Assembly (NCBI GenBank): GCA_947311845.1
Contig: CAMZMU010000071.1
Coordinates: 23,039,236-23,103,235 of the forward strand
Origin: Poa pratensis
Taxonomy: Eukaryota; Streptophyta; Magnoliopsida; Poales; Poaceae
Direction of reading: 5' to 3'
DNA length: 64,000 bases
Shown here: positions 30,020 through 42,198 of the stretch, piece by piece
Position numbering within the stretch: the first letter of the stretch is position 1
Layout of the letters: every line of letters begins with the position of its first letter
Position numbers and translations under genes: made by a program
Notes under the pieces: generated by a model
What the model was told of the DNA's origin: nothing
What the model saw: the letters and a program-made list of their open reading frames with translations, nothing else
Database searches by the model: none

Positions 30020-32410
30020 TATCTGCGTTACGCCCTCTATGTTGTTGGTCTCTGTAACTCTGTCCACCTTTTGTTTTTTAGAACCTCTCAGCTGTCCACT
30101 TTTTTTTTTTTTTTTTTTTAGAGGACTCTCAGCTTTTTTTTTTTTTTGAGAATATAGAGGACTCTCAGCTGTCCACCTGTGCGGAGACTGCAAACTAGGC
30201 TTTCCAATTTCACGCCAAAATGGGCCAAGGTCGCGACAATGGAGCCCGGTTCAGTTTCCCTCCGGTGCAACGGGCTACCAGTAGTCGGGACACCATGATG
30301 TACTGTACCTTATCGGTCCGTTCCCCTCTACACAGCAAAATTTTGTCAAAAACCATGCAATGCATCTTGCAACCACCAACGACCAACCGCCGCATTGTCA
30401 CCGTATGTTACCGGCACTGACAGAAACTTCGAACGTGTTTGGTTCGTCAGATTGTAACGTAATCCAGTTACGGTGCTAATGCGAACCGTTAGATTTTGTT
30501 TGTTAGTGGTAGAATTTTACTGTCAGATTGTAACGTAATCCGGTATCAAATCACGTCGTAAAATTCTACCACAAATGCAAATCCCGACTCGATATATATT
30601 AGTGGTAGAATTTTAAGATGCTGAGAAATCATGTGGGCCTTATATTTTGGGACCGAGCGAGTATCTTAACATAACAAGAGCATATCAATTAATAAATTTA
30701 CATATGCAAACATACTAGAGTCCACTACATTTAATTTCATTCGTGATTACTATAAATAATTTTGTTTCAATAGCAAGTACGAGCATGCAAATTTTATTAA
30801 AATTTTGACCAGCTAGATAATTTCGAACATAAAGAAAGTAGTTTCGTTGATTCAGTTTATACTCTAGAAGTTTCTATAAATATGTTTACTTTATCATGCA
30901 CTAGAAATTGTTGTTGAGATATTTGTTCGATTGTACTTTTTACATGTCTTTACTATAATTATGTACAAATTATATAGATTATGCATTGTACAAAAAATAG
31001 TTCTAAAACAGACTTCTTTTAACAAAATGCTGTTGAATATCTTTAAATATTTAGTAACAACAGAAACACCAACTAATATTTATTAATATTGTCAATTATA
31101 TGGTTAAACTAGTGAACAAATAGAAATTATATTTTATAACATGAGAAAAATGAGATCTAAAAAGTATGAAATTTAAGTATGAATTGTATTTATGTTGACT
31201 CGCTCCGGCTCAATAACTCATAGGCCTGGCCTTAGCTGCTACGCTGCCAGGTAAAAGTGACTGCCTTCCATCCTTCCCTTTCCTCAGCCTGACCTTCCCC
31301 CAAGCCTGGCTCCTCTCCAAATCTCCATGGTGAGTCGGCTAGTGAGCTACTCCAGCAAAGCGAGTCACTGCACGTCAAATGTCGAGGGTGGATCAGTCGC
31401 GGCTGTACTCCAGCGAACGGCTGCATCTAGCACTTGCAGACACCCGCGCGGTTACAATAACCAAGCAGTTCTAGATTCATATTGTTTTTATTTGATAACA
31501 AGCTCTAGATTCGATTAATGTTACGAGTAAGCAAACAGGTTTAGTTTTTCCTCGCCAGTTCGGGTTTGCAAAGCGAGACCGAGTCAACGTAGACCTGTTC
31601 ACCAAATGATTTGACTGCATCGGTCCATGCAGAGAGGTCAAGCTTAAGCTTTTGCCGCCTTTCCCCTCTTCATCTCTTCTCATCTCCGGCACCCACCATC
31701 TATGGCGTGCAGCAGGCGTATGCTTGACATTTTGCCGATGCTTGAGGTTATCAAACGTCCGCACATGGGAGCTGGAAACGAGAAAGAACAACTTCCATGC
31801 CAGGATGCCACCGGCCACCGGGTTAATTACTCGTGCTGCAACCGATCGTCTTTGGCAAAGAATCAGGTGTCGGTCGACCAGCACACCTGAACAGAACTCT
31901 CACTCTGGCTAGAACATGGCTTTGCTGAGAAAGAGGGCAACGCCGTTCAGCGTCGTGGTATCTCGCCTGTAAGGCTGCGACGAGCGGCTAGTGATCGTGT
32001 ATCCTTGGTTGTCACTCACTTGACATCGCTTCGAAGCATTGCTTCTCCAATCTCTAGAGCGGCAGGTTCGGTTGTTGCCCGGTGACACTCATCGCGCGCA
32101 GGGACGGTTCATGGGACAATTGCGACTGAGAAGACGGGGATGAGCAAACTACAATGAAGAACGAACCTCCATTGCGATCTAAAATCATGAGTGTTCTGGT
32201 CGTTCCTTCACCGGCTGTACTGCTATACTGTAGGTAGGAATAAAGGCCGGCACGCAATAAGTTGACGCTGCAAACCCATGCTTACAGATAAAGCCAACCG
32301 TATGGCCGTCCGTTCTCCAGTACCAGTTCAGTAGCCCCAAATAAGCATTCCATTTTCTCCACAATGTAATGGTATCGGAGACGTTCAGTTAAGTGCGTGC
32401 TCCACGTACT
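30020..32410. other. AT-rich intergenic region, unit A
   Basis: No gene recognised. It includes T runs near 30100, an inverted repeat GTGGTAGAATTTTAC (30506-30520 and 30558-30572) with a third partial copy near 30601, and a long AT-rich tract (30660-31190). It is collinear with about 53909-56473 in unit B, where about 250 bp near 55375-55640 is extra. Confidence 0.4.
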
Positions 32411-34107
32411 GAGGATGACTCCAATGGCGCGACCCATTTTGTCGTGTATGTTTGGGTCGAGCTGGACCAAAAATAAGGCCCAACGCGGCGACGTAAATCT
32501 ACACCGCGTCTGATTTCAGTACGCCGCGCGTCCGTCTCAACGCATTTCTGATTCAAATTTGGACCAGGTTTGCGTCCATACGACAGCTGACCGCGTGTCC
32601 GCGTGATGTCCTCCCCGGGCCCAGCTGGGCCGGTCTCTCTCCCTGGCAGTCCTTTTTAATATCAGGGCCCAATGGGATAGGAACGGCACCACCGCTCCAC
32701 TTCACTGCCCCACACCGCTTCCCCACCGGCGACCAAACACTAGCCACCATGCCCCTCCGCTGGCCGGGATTTGGCAAGGCCAAGAACGACCGCGAGGCGG
32801 GCTCGTCCTCGGGCGTGCGCTGCCGCCAGCGCATGCCATCGCCGCTGCCGTCTTGGACCCCATTGCCTCCTACATCTCCGACGCCCGCACTCCATGCGCA
32901 GCCGGGCGTCGAGGTGGCGCGACGCACCTGCGTATACGTGCACGTCGAGAACTGCTGGTGGTACGGGAACCACGTGGTCCTGGTGTCGTGGTCATATGCG
33001 AAGCTGCCTGACCACTGGCACCTAAACCCGCAGCGGATCCCGGTGCCGCCCATCCCGATGAGCCGCCGCGCACGAGAGTAGGATATTGAGCGCCATCGCG
33101 CGCCTTCCCATGGGTACCAGAATGACCCAACGTTCTCGGCCAGGTCCCGCCACTGGCACACTTGGTTCCGCGACGAGCACAACCTGCGGCGCCATGCGCT
33201 CTTCACGCGGGCTCCCACGCCGCCCAGCGGCCGTTGGTCGTCGCCGCCGTACCTGCGACGACATAGCTCACCACCACCACCGCCGCCACCGGAGGTGACG
33301 CAGGAGGAGGACGACCGAGACCTCACGGCCGCGCTGGCGGATTCGAAGAAGACCATGGTTGACGACGAGGCGCGACTGTGGGAGCTGGTGCTGGAGTAGG
33401 TCGGCTGGCAGCAGGAGCTCGCCCGACAGCAGCAGGAGGCCCTGGAGGCGCAACAGGCGGCCATGGAGGCGCGGCCATGGTGGGAGACCATGGAGGTGGA
33501 CCTGCCTCCGATGCCTCCCCTACCCGCAGGGCTGGACGGCTAGTCCTGGAGCTGAAATGGAGGCAGCCAGGGGCGGAGCTACGTGCAATGAATGGATCAA
33601 TTGACCCCGGTGACCTCAAGAAAGTCCTTGAGAATCTTGTGAAAATTAGTGATCACTAGTGTAAGATGACACCGATACCATGGAGATGACCCCAACGCTC
33701 TCCTGGGCTGGCTTCGCCCCTGGAGGCAGCTGGACGGTCCCGCGACCGCCGCCGGCCAGCGTTCCACCGGCGCACCTCTGGCAGGCACCAGAGTACACCG
33801 TCCTCTCCGAGGACGACGAGTAGAATCCCACGAGAGCGAAATATTTAGTTTTTATTCTTTTGTTTTAAAAATATATATATGTAAAAAAGCCGTTTGTGGC
33901 CACACCCCCTATGTATTAGAGAAAAAAGCCCATATACAATATGTTAACAAAATCGTTCTACAAAAATTGTGATGCGTCATGCCGTTGAGCACAGTGGCAC
34001 GCATGACGGACTCGCGCGGACATGACTTATCTTTTTGGCGATCCAAACGGACAAAATGTGGACAAAGATCCTGTCCATTTGCGTCGCGCGCCGTTGGATT
34101 TATCCTC
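32411..34107. mobile_element. TIR element with a broken ORF, unit A only
   Basis: A 1.7-kb insertion absent from unit B has imperfect inverted ends (GAGGATGACTCCAATGGCGC and the complement of GAGGATAAATCCAACGGCGC). A target duplication could not be resolved. Inside, 32749-33540 encodes fragments across shifting frames (HWHLNPQRIPVPPIPMSRRA, later a Gln/Glu-rich tail) resembling an uncharacterised ORF common in grass transposons. Stops at 33079-33081 and 33398-33400 interrupt it. The end sequence resembles PIF/Harbinger elements, but I saw no transposase. Confidence 0.6.
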
Positions 34108-34290
34108 GTGAGGTTAAGACGACATTCGTGTAATATGCTCTTGAATTTTTATTTCATTTATGTGCTAAATGCTCACACAGAACACATTTGTGATCATGTG
34201 ATTCACACCCTCGAAGCACCATGCAGACGAAGTGACCCACTAGGCAGTGTGCCGGGGTTAGTACAAAAGCTAAGCTCACATTAACAGCGG

Positions 34291-34581
34291 CAGTAGACTA
34301 CTCATATTGGGAGTAACTTCACTAGTAACATAGATGCCACCTAAGAAAAAAATCTTATGTGGCATGTAATTAATGAGGAGAGATGCAAATAGAATAACTT
34401 AGCTAGTTACTTGTAACACTAGTATCATCACCCTTTTCAAGAAAAAATGAGTCTATAAAGTAATAAATGAGACCATATATGACACCATCTTTTTGTTACT
34501 TTGCACTATAAGAGTAGTAATATAATCTAGTAATATGTGTATGTTACTAGTTGAAGTTACCCCACTATGGCTAGTCGTAGT
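34291..34581. mobile_element. MITE with TIR GACTA..GTAACTT, unit A only
   Basis: About 290 bp with inverted ends GACTACTCATATTGGGAGTA and the complement of GACTAGCCATAGTGGGGTA. Absent from unit B (59239-59240). Such ends are common in Triticeae MITEs, probably of Mutator type. The target duplication is ambiguous because the site is a GTA repeat. Confidence 0.7.
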
Positions 34582-34958
34582 AGTACATGGAGAAACATAA
34601 AGAGGAGAGGACGAAGCACTGGGCCACGCGTGCGTTTCCACAAATCAGCACGAGCCACCTCGTTCCTCGTGTTCTGCGGTCCTGCCACCGCATGATTCTC
34701 CTCTCATCACGCTCATTTGCACTTTGATCTAAACATACTGGAGTAGTATCATTTACCGTGCCCACCCCCCGCATTCAAATCAAATCGCACAATGCTTGCT
34801 CTGTCCTAAGGTTCGTAGGTCCAGTGCGATCAAAATACATATACCGAATTATCGATCATGATCATGCTAGTTGTAATCTTTCACGGTATCATATTAATAG
34901 TACAGTATACTGTTAGAGGTGGCAACATTCATGGTTAATGTTCTAGTGCTGTAAATGT

Positions 34959-35319
34959 CGGAAAGTCTTTTTTTTTATCCCGAGCACCAGTGCTCCCTCC
35001 CGTCTAAAAAAATTGAAAATCATATTTGTGAGTTTCAAAAAAAATCTGAGAAAAAATTATGATATTGCCAATGGTGCATCCCAAAAACGTGTAACTTTTT
35101 AGTGTGAAATACTTTATATTATGGGCTACACAAAAATAACAAATCTGATATAATTTAGAGATTTAAAAATATAAATACTCAGATCTACAAATTTGTCATT
35201 TTTGTGTAGCTCAAAATACAAAGTTTTTGAAATAGATAATTTACACGTTAGAGGGATATATCATTGGCTACACTCGGATTTCTTTTCAATTTTTTTTTGA
35301 AACATATAAAATCTCCACT
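34959..35319. mobile_element. Palindromic Mutator-type MITE, unit A only
   Basis: A 361-bp insertion is absent from unit B and flanked by CTGTAAATGT (34949-34958 and 35320-35329), a 9-10 bp duplication. The core carries inverted arms (GGCTACACAAAAATAACAAA against TTTGTCATTTTTGTGTAGCT). It has the same family layout as the elements at 26790-27060 and about 36463-36830. Confidence 0.75.
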
Positions 35320-35422
35320 CTGTAAATGTTTCATTCTGTACAGTTCTTGTTCATTAAAAAAGTTTTTTTTCAGCCACTCTACAACAACACTCTACTCCGT
35401 AAGAAGATTGGGCGTTCTACTT

Positions 35423-37533
35423 GTAATACCCCACAGTTTAGAGAGTCGGAAGGGTAGAAATATAATATGTGCATTTGCATAGCATGCCTCAGAAAATGCG
35501 GAAAATTTTGGCGCGAATAAGAAATGAATAAAAGGGATCGATGTTTCTCGCCGCTCGACTCGATGAGTTAGGGTCTAGACCATCCTGTTGAGTGATATGA
35601 AATTCGACATGACCTTTCTTAATTAGTGACACCTTGACCACAATTCATAATATGACAGTATATAATTCAAATTGTCATCTCATCTCAACTCATCATCTTA
35701 ATTCTACACCCATTTCGATTCAACATCTTACACACATTTCCTCGTTCATCATTTTATACACATTCAAGAATAAATAGGAAATCCAATGTTCCGAGTCCAT
35801 GAAGATACAACAGAGAGGACTATACAAACTTTATAAGTGAAATTTGAATCAATACATAAGCATTACATCGATCTTTAATCGAATAAGTACATATCTCATC
35901 CAAGTAAAAAAGAGATTACAAATGAATAAAAGAAACCTTAAAACTAAATGTTGATCTTCTTATCTACTAAATCTCACAATCTTCTCAAAATAATTCCTAC
36001 AAGACAAAGAGAACAAGAGAGAAAGAAAGAAGTGCAACCAAATGGATTTGGAGAAGGATTCACACATCAAGTGTCTATTCTTATCAACTCTAGTTAAACT
36101 TGGGTGAAATTCAAAGGCTTTGTGTTATATAGAAGTAATTTGGTAACAAGCCTTGCAACCTTGTTAACAAAATTATTTTTATGCATAAAAGCAATTGAAT
36201 GAACAAGGCCAGAAAGAAAGTTTCTTAGGATAAAAATGTTTGCCTTCACCACAAGGGGTGAGGCAATTTAATTTTGGAACTTAACTAATGGATATTAGGA
36301 ACTTGTCCTAGTATCCAAATACTGACTAGAGGGATCATTATTAAATCAAAGGCAACAATGAATCATACTTGGATCATTTTGGAACAAATAGGCAACAAAG
36401 GACAAGAGGCAACATTTATCCAAATAAGAGAAGGGACAAAAGGCAACACTGATCCATATTTATCCCGGGCGACAGGGAGGACGATTTTGATTTTATTTTA
36501 AAACGTTTCAAACAATCCGGAAATAAATACATGGCCGTAGCCAACCACATCTACTACGATCCTGGAAACTTTCATCTAAAAATATACTGTATTTTTGGCT
36601 CAGCAAAAAAGACAAATCGAAAAAAATTAGATAAAAAAAGTTAGATCTGATCATGCCCAGATCTGTATTTTTGTCTTTTTTCTGAGAATAGAATACATTG
36701 TATTTCACATAAAGACTTTGTACCAATCATAGTGCCTAGGTTTGTCTACATCATGGTATTTCTTTTTTGAATTTTTCTGAAACTTTAAATTTAATTATTT
36801 TTAAAATTCAAATACCGGGCTCGCCATATCGCCGCTCTCTTCATTCCTCTTTGCTCACATGCCAAGTACTGTGGATATGAGCAAAGCATCGCCCTCGCGT
36901 GGCCCACCGCCCCTTTGCTGGGAAAGTGAGGAAGAAAGGCTAGTTAATTAGCTGACGACGCTAATTAAGCTAGGGAACTTAATTACTAGTAGACAGTACA
37001 TACTGTTCATCTTCTTCCTCACATCGAAACCGACAAGGATACTTAGATCTACGAGTTGAAAATAGTCCTATTATAAGGCAAAATACTATGTGGATCTGCA
37101 GATAAAGAGGAAAACAAAAACGGATGAGAGACACAGAGGAGAGTTGATGTGATCACAACAGCATGAGTACCACGCCGAATGGCATGGGGTGGCTCCCTGA
37201 GTGGCCATGCATGCAGAATCGAGCAAGCAGTTGCACGCGTCGCGCGCCTCAAGAGGGAGAGAGCGGAGGGCGCTCAGCTCACCTCAGGCCACCATGAATC
37301 GAGTGGTGAACTGGTAATAAGATAGAGGACGGCGGCAGTGAAGAAGAAGAGCTAGCGCACGTGTGGTCGATCGACGAGCGCCTGCCATGCGTGCATCCGT
37401 AGGCTACAGTCCCATCCAATCTTCCGGCCGGGGACCAGTGCAGCTATCTCCTCCCCCTCTTCGGCTCTTTTCTATTTAAGGCCTCTCCGGACAAACCCCT
37501 CGCGCGTGCATGCCTAGCCCTAAATCAGCTCAA

Positions 37534-37587
<54 letters not shown>

Positions 37588-37870
37588 CCCTCTCTCGCCA
37601 TTACAAACCACAAAAACTGTTCATCTCTCTCTCTCTCCCCCCCTCTCTCTCTCTAAGGTTCCTGCAGCTGTGCGGCCCGTGTAGGTAGGGGATGGTCAAA
37701 TGGAGGAGGGAGGTATGTCAGAGCTAGAGATTGGCCGGTTGGGGAAGAAGGCCGGCCGGGAACTGTAGCGCGCATGTGTGCCAGTGGAGTGACCGCGCAC
37801 TGACATCAATGCTGTCCTAGCATCTGCCTGTATCCCTCTCCATTTGTACACTGTCCATTCTTCCTATCTA
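35423..37870. other. Spacer between the duplication units
   Basis: This starts exactly where unit A homology stops. It is mostly AT-rich with no recognised coding region. A palindromic MITE-like element lies at about 36463-36830 (TATCCCGGGC near the left end; arms around CAGCAAAAAAGACAAAT). The last about 500 bp look promoter-like and may belong to the left part of unit B, whose counterpart would lie left of the window. Confidence 0.5.
37470..37700 (+). promoter_or_regulatory. Promoter-like segment with CT microsatellite
   Basis: A TATA-like CTATTTAAGG near 37472 is followed by a CT repeat of about 50 bp (37531-37584) and another CT-rich tract (37625-37656), a pattern common in grass core promoters and 5' UTRs. 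An ATG at 37692 opens a very short frame ending at a possible GTATGT donor. No downstream exon was found, so a gene is not claimed. Confidence 0.35.
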
Positions 37871-38361
37871 CTAGGTAGGAGAAAATAGAAACAAATCAAT
37901 AACCAAGTGCTTCTGCAAATTAAGCAAGAAAAATTGTTATTCTGTTCAAGAAGAGAGTTAATCGATTGCAATATGTTTGATTAGTACATCTATCACAAAT
38001 ATAGCTTGTGTTAGCAAGCTTTAAACAGCTGCGTGATGAGAATGAGAAAGAATGATCGATTTTGAGGTGATCAAGCTGAAATACTAGCTAAGAATGCCAT
38101 TAATATGATCACACAAATCTCCATTTCCTTAGTTACAAGAATATGTATGGGATCATGAACAATTGGCCGCAACGATTATTTCACTGCCCCTACTACCCCA
38201 ACGCCCTGTAAGTTACACTTATTAACATGATTAATCAGAATAAAAAGGGGTCGGAAAATCTTAGAGATACTAGGCAACGGGAAAGCTCAAATCTTGCTAG
38301 CTATTGCCTATGCCTATGCCGGAGACGATAAACAAATTAATAGACAAGGTTTGCGAGTCTA

Positions 38362-39003
38362 CTATACTCGAGAGATGGGCGGTGCAGCAGTACCGCCACT
38401 GTCACCAGCTGCCTGCGCGGCCAACGCAGCTACATCGCCACCATGGGCGTTACCCCCGACGTCCCTGCCGACTGCTCCGGCGCCAGAGGATGAAGTCGAC
38501 GCCTCGGCGGTTTGCACACGCTTGCGTTTCTTCTTCTCGTACGGGATCCCTCGCGCCTTGGCGTGGGAATCGCGCACCTCGCGGAGGTAGATCCGGACGG
38601 CCCGCGCAGCGAAGGGGTTGGACTCCGGCGCACCGCCGCTCTCCTCGTAGGCCGCACGCAGTCGGCCGATGAGCGCGTCGAGTGACCCCCAAGCCTGGCG
38701 CAGCGGGCACGGGCACGGCCCCGGGGGGCTGGGCTGGCCGTAGTAGGCGCACCCGTCGGTGTGCACCTTGGTCTTGCCGAACTGGTCCAGGTACCTGAGG
38801 AACTCGATCACGTGCGCGCCGCTGCACCGCGCCAGCGTCAGCGGCGGCCGGTGGTTCCGTAGGTACTGCAGAAACGTGTTCCAGTCCCTGCGCTTCTGCG
38901 ACTCGTACCTGCTCAGCTGCGCCGGCGGCTTCGGTGCCACGTCCGGCGCGCTGGCGCCGCTGGCACCACCGGCCGAGGATGGTCCGGGACCGGAGGAATC
39001 CAT
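38362..39003 (-). CDS. ALOG-domain (DUF640) nuclear protein, intact copy
   Basis: A single-exon frame of 213 residues from the ATG at 39003 ([10 protein letters not shown]). ALOG proteins (Arabidopsis LSH, rice G1-like) are plant-specific nuclear regulators of shoot, leaf and spikelet organ development. The ALOG domain spans about residues 31-155: [17 protein letters not shown], a Cys/His zinc-ribbon-like insert (His81, Cys85, Cys97, Cys99), then [20 protein letters not shown] and [20 protein letters not shown] nuclear localisation signal KKKRKR is at 157-162, followed by a short Gly/Ala-rich tail. An in-frame ATG 10 codons upstream exists but the downstream one fits the family better. The [10 protein letters not shown] start recalls rice TH1/G1L6, but orthology is not proven. 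The tandem copy at 492-1132 is frameshifted. Confidence 0.92.
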   Translation of the reverse strand: MDSSGPGPSSAGGASGASAPDVAPKPPAQLSRYESQKRRDWNTFLQYLRNHRPPLTLARCSGAHVIEFLRYLDQFGKTKVHTDGCAYYGQPSPPGPCPCPLRQAWGSLDALIGRLRAAYEESGGAPESNPFAARAVRIYLREVRDSHAKARGIPYEKKKRKRVQTAEASTSSSGAGAVGRDVGGNAHGGDVAALAAQAAGDSGGTAAPPISRV

Positions 39004-39510
39004 ACAACAACAGCCGGGGGAGCGAGCAAGCAATCGCGGTGTGAGTGAGTGATCAGTTGACGCGCACCGGGCGGGGTTAAAGGAGATCTCTTGGGGTGAG
39101 CGATAGGCTGGGATGGAGATGGGACGTTGGAAAGGGATGGGATGGGAGCGGGGATGAGAGAGCGACGGGGAGCCGAGGGGGAGGTGAATGCTGCTGAAGT
39201 GGAGCGGAGGTGCGTGCGAGGAACCGAGAAGATGATGCGAGCTACGCGTGGTGACCCAACCCCGTGCCGGAAAAACCCTTGGGCCCTATTTTTTAATGTA
39301 AGATTTGTAAGTATGGTTTTGTACTCCTCCGTCCATAATATAAGATGTTTTAGACATTTTTCACTAATATTGTGGAACGGAGGGAGTACGGATTTACTTA
39401 TAAATTATGGTTGTGTAACTGCTCCATGCTGAAATGTCAAATGCGAACGGTGCTACCAAATTTGTGTGAAATGTAGACAAGGCCTCGTTGCGGTCTCGGT
39501 TGACCAATTT
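39004..39510. other. Upstream region of the intact ALOG gene
   Basis: Expected promoter and 5' UTR of the ALOG gene. No clear TATA box was identified. It contains the short Stowaway element listed separately. Confidence 0.4.
39324..39386. mobile_element. Short Stowaway-like MITE, unit B
   Basis: A 63-bp element, CTCCTCCGTCC...GGAACGGAGGGAG, is flanked by TA on both sides. Unit A keeps only the right half (about 2005-2038), its left half having been replaced by an unrelated segment. Confidence 0.75.
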
Positions 39511-39593
39511 CTAACATGTGGGTCCACCAAATTGCCACATCATCAGCGATAGAAAAATTGCCATATCTAACAGGTGAGGTTGAGTCCTTGTGG

Positions 39594-39624
<31 letters not shown>

Positions 39625-39813
39625 AGCGTCAGAGGGTGTGTCACACCGCCGAGATATGATGGTTGTCCGGGCGCCAGATTTGCAGGGGAGGAGGGAGATG
39701 ATGATGTAGAACATCTCGCCGGGTAGGCGGCTAATGAGGTCGATGCTCGCCGAAGGCTCTTGTCGTTCTAGCTCGCCCCGCGTCCGCTTGTTGGCCGCCT
39801 TGACCACCATCAC
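39511..39813 (-). pseudogene. Truncated F-box domain fragment (unit B)
   Basis: A 100-codon frame from 39813 with DLISRLPGEMFYIIISLLPC and ARTTIISRR, the same relic as at 2164-2418. It continues through a run of about 25 G (poly-Pro on the coding strand) into non-homologous sequence. No leucine-rich repeats or FBD domain follow, so no substrate-binding part exists. Confidence 0.55.
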
Positions 39814-40913
39814 AAACGGCAGCCACTATGCCACAGTCTCCTCCTCGGTGGGCTTTCTTGTGGCGGGGTTTCTCTGGGCGGTGGTGCAATGGGGGTTGGA
39901 GCTGAGTGGGGCATTCGTCCCATGGTCAAACGAGCATAGTACTTTCTTTTTACAACTGATTATTTAGATGTGACCCATCTGCTCGCACCTGTAAGTTTTA
40001 AGCGGTCCCACTAGTCAGGCCACAACCAAGTAACGGTCAAAAGAGATTGACCCAACGGAAGCGGCCGCCTGGCTATCCGCGAGTCTTGAAAGAGCAAAGT
40101 GGGGCAAAACTGAGAAAAGCTAAACGAGTTGGGCAAAATTAAGAGAACTATGCGAAGTGGGGCGCGGAAATAAATGACCCTACAAAAAAATCCTAATTCG
40201 CCGGTCACACAAAGATTTATACCTTCCATGCACTCTGCATGAGCACATCCGTTGCCATCGCCGTCCTCGGGTATATGGCAGGTTTTGCAACAACGGCACC
40301 ATCCGAGTATCGAAACGCCATGCGCCCGCCTCTACCACACGAGTTGCGGCCCTTAGCAACAGATCTGGCCCACGAGGACGCCGAAACGACAAACGGCGTA
40401 CCTCGAGCAACAGATCTGCGACACACTTTTTCTTCTTCTCATCTTCCAGCCCACCTCCAATCCCCAAGACGAGATTTGACCAAAGAGGAGCGGAGGATGA
40501 GTAGGAGTCACCGTGCCAGTCACACGGCGGATATAATGTCTCACCCTGCACTAGGACGCGGGGTACAGCAAGGAACTCGAGCTCCTCCGCTGCGCCTTGT
40601 GTAGATGGGGAGAGAGAGCCTGGAGAGAAAGTGAGGGGTAGGGTTTCATAGAGGGTTACAGGACTATTTATAAACGGACCGGCAGAATGTCCGATTGCAT
40701 AGAGTCCAATATCGAACACGGAGGGTATTATATCTTTGTTTCCCATTTATCGGCAATGGTTGTGTACAAACTTCCGTTGCCGATGAACACATGTTCGCGG
40801 GCGGCGCCGCCTGGCGGGCCACATTTGCCACACGCAAATCGCGAATACTCGTCGGCTTATCGCTGTAGTTTCCAAAGAGTGGCTTCGTTAGCGCCGTTCT
40901 GTACTAGCGATGT
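39814..40913. other. Intergenic stretch, unit B
   Basis: Counterpart of 2419-3520. A 188-codon minus-strand frame (40180-40746) is open here and includes the TATA-like TTTATAAATAG (about 40664-40674) within it, so it is more likely promoter and UTR sequence than a gene. It has no recognised domain. Confidence 0.35.
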
Positions 40914-42198
40914 TTGTACTCCCTCAAGGAAAGAACAGACTAATCCTTCTTATGGACACATTGGAAAGTACACCTCTTATGGAGACAGACTTATCCTTCT
41001 TTGGTCTTGCCTTAGTAATGTTTCATTCTATATGATTGCTTTTTCTTTCCAAAAGAAACTGGCAAAAGAATTGATTTCTTCAGAAAAAGACTCTTTTGAC
41101 ACGAGGAGGTAAGAAAATATGTCACGCACCTTGTAAATTGGCACGAAGTTTGCCAGACTAAAGAACAAGTGGGCTTGGTCTGGCACATATAATTGTAATG
41201 AATGTTTGTTGGTTGTGTAAATTGCTCTCAAAAATAGAAATGAGGATGTCTTGTGGCACCAGCTTATTAGATCCTTTAGCACATGTCAAGTTGAAACCTA
41301 TACATTCTCATTTCTCGTCTGGTCTCTTGAAAGTGAGAGATGTTTTCTTCAGTTTCTGCAGAAAAAATATTGGTCTTAGAACTAGATTATGGGAGGATTC
41401 GTGATTAGGGGGAAGACCTCTATGTCTTACTTTCCCTAGATTGTACAATTTGTCACTTGGTAAGAAAATTAGTGTAGCCAGGGTCTTCACTGAAGGTTGG
41501 GTGTGCTGAATTTTAGGAGAAATCTATGGGGGTGAGTTGGCTGAGATATGGTATAAGTTACAGGACTTGTGTGTGAGTGTTCGTTTATCAGATGAAGAAA
41601 ATAGATGCAGATGGATTTTCACTAAATTGGGGCAATTTTCTGTAAAGTATTTATATACTGCTCTAAATCTTCTCGAGTTAAAGTGCCATATAGGAAGATC
41701 TAGTTCCTGAAAATTCCTCTGAAAATTAATGTTTTCCTTTGGCTTGCTTTTGGGAGAATTATTTTTGACTAAGAATGTGCTGCTTAGTAGAGGGTGGAAA
41801 TGGTAGTGACAAGTGTATGTTCTGTAATAATGTAAAGACTACTGACCATTTATTTTCGATTGGGTTGTTTCTAGTTTTGTTTGGGGTGTAGTGAGATGTG
41901 CATTTGATTTCAATTATGTCCCTGCTAATTTTGATGTGTTGAAATCTTGGTTAGAATCTTGTTCGGTAAAGGACAGGTTCCTGTTGTCGACAGAGATAGC
42001 TCAGTTATTCTGCGTTTTAACATAGCCTATCCACAGGACACTACTACAATGATCTTTCATATTTTATCATTTTGTATTATATTGGGCTGGTTTACAGGAA
42101 GCAAATCTTTGAAACTTGCAATGGAGGAGGCTGAAGGCAACTTTGAATGAAATATATTCAGGTGGGATTAACTCCCCCGGTGAAAATTAAAAAAAAAA
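40914..42198 (+). mobile_element. 5'-truncated LINE remnant, unit B
   Basis: Same remnant as 3521-4813, with an A tail at about 42188-42198. It has the same zf-RVT-like Cys/His cluster and the same kind of broken frames, inherited through the duplication. Confidence 0.7.

Larger units (their letters stand above)
1..35422. repeat. Unit A of a tandem segmental duplication (left end outside window)
   Basis: The whole stretch is collinear with 37871-59734. Base 1 aligns with 37871, so the true left end of the repeat unit cannot be seen. The right end is sharp: the sequences agree up to the motif GGGCGTTCTACTT (ending near 35422 here and 59734 in unit B) and then diverge completely. Without its 12.1-kb Gypsy insertion this unit is about 23.3 kb. 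One exon compared by eye (24616-25092 against 49816-50292) differs at roughly 17 of 477 positions. Confidence 0.95.

Noticed and set aside
37530..37870. A microRNA precursor in the CT-rich promoter-like segment
   Set aside because: I found no foldback with an arm matching a miRNA I know.
40180..40746. 188-codon minus-strand frame in unit B
   Set aside because: Broken by indels in unit A, overlaps a TATA-like site and CT-rich UTR-like sequence, and shows no domain.
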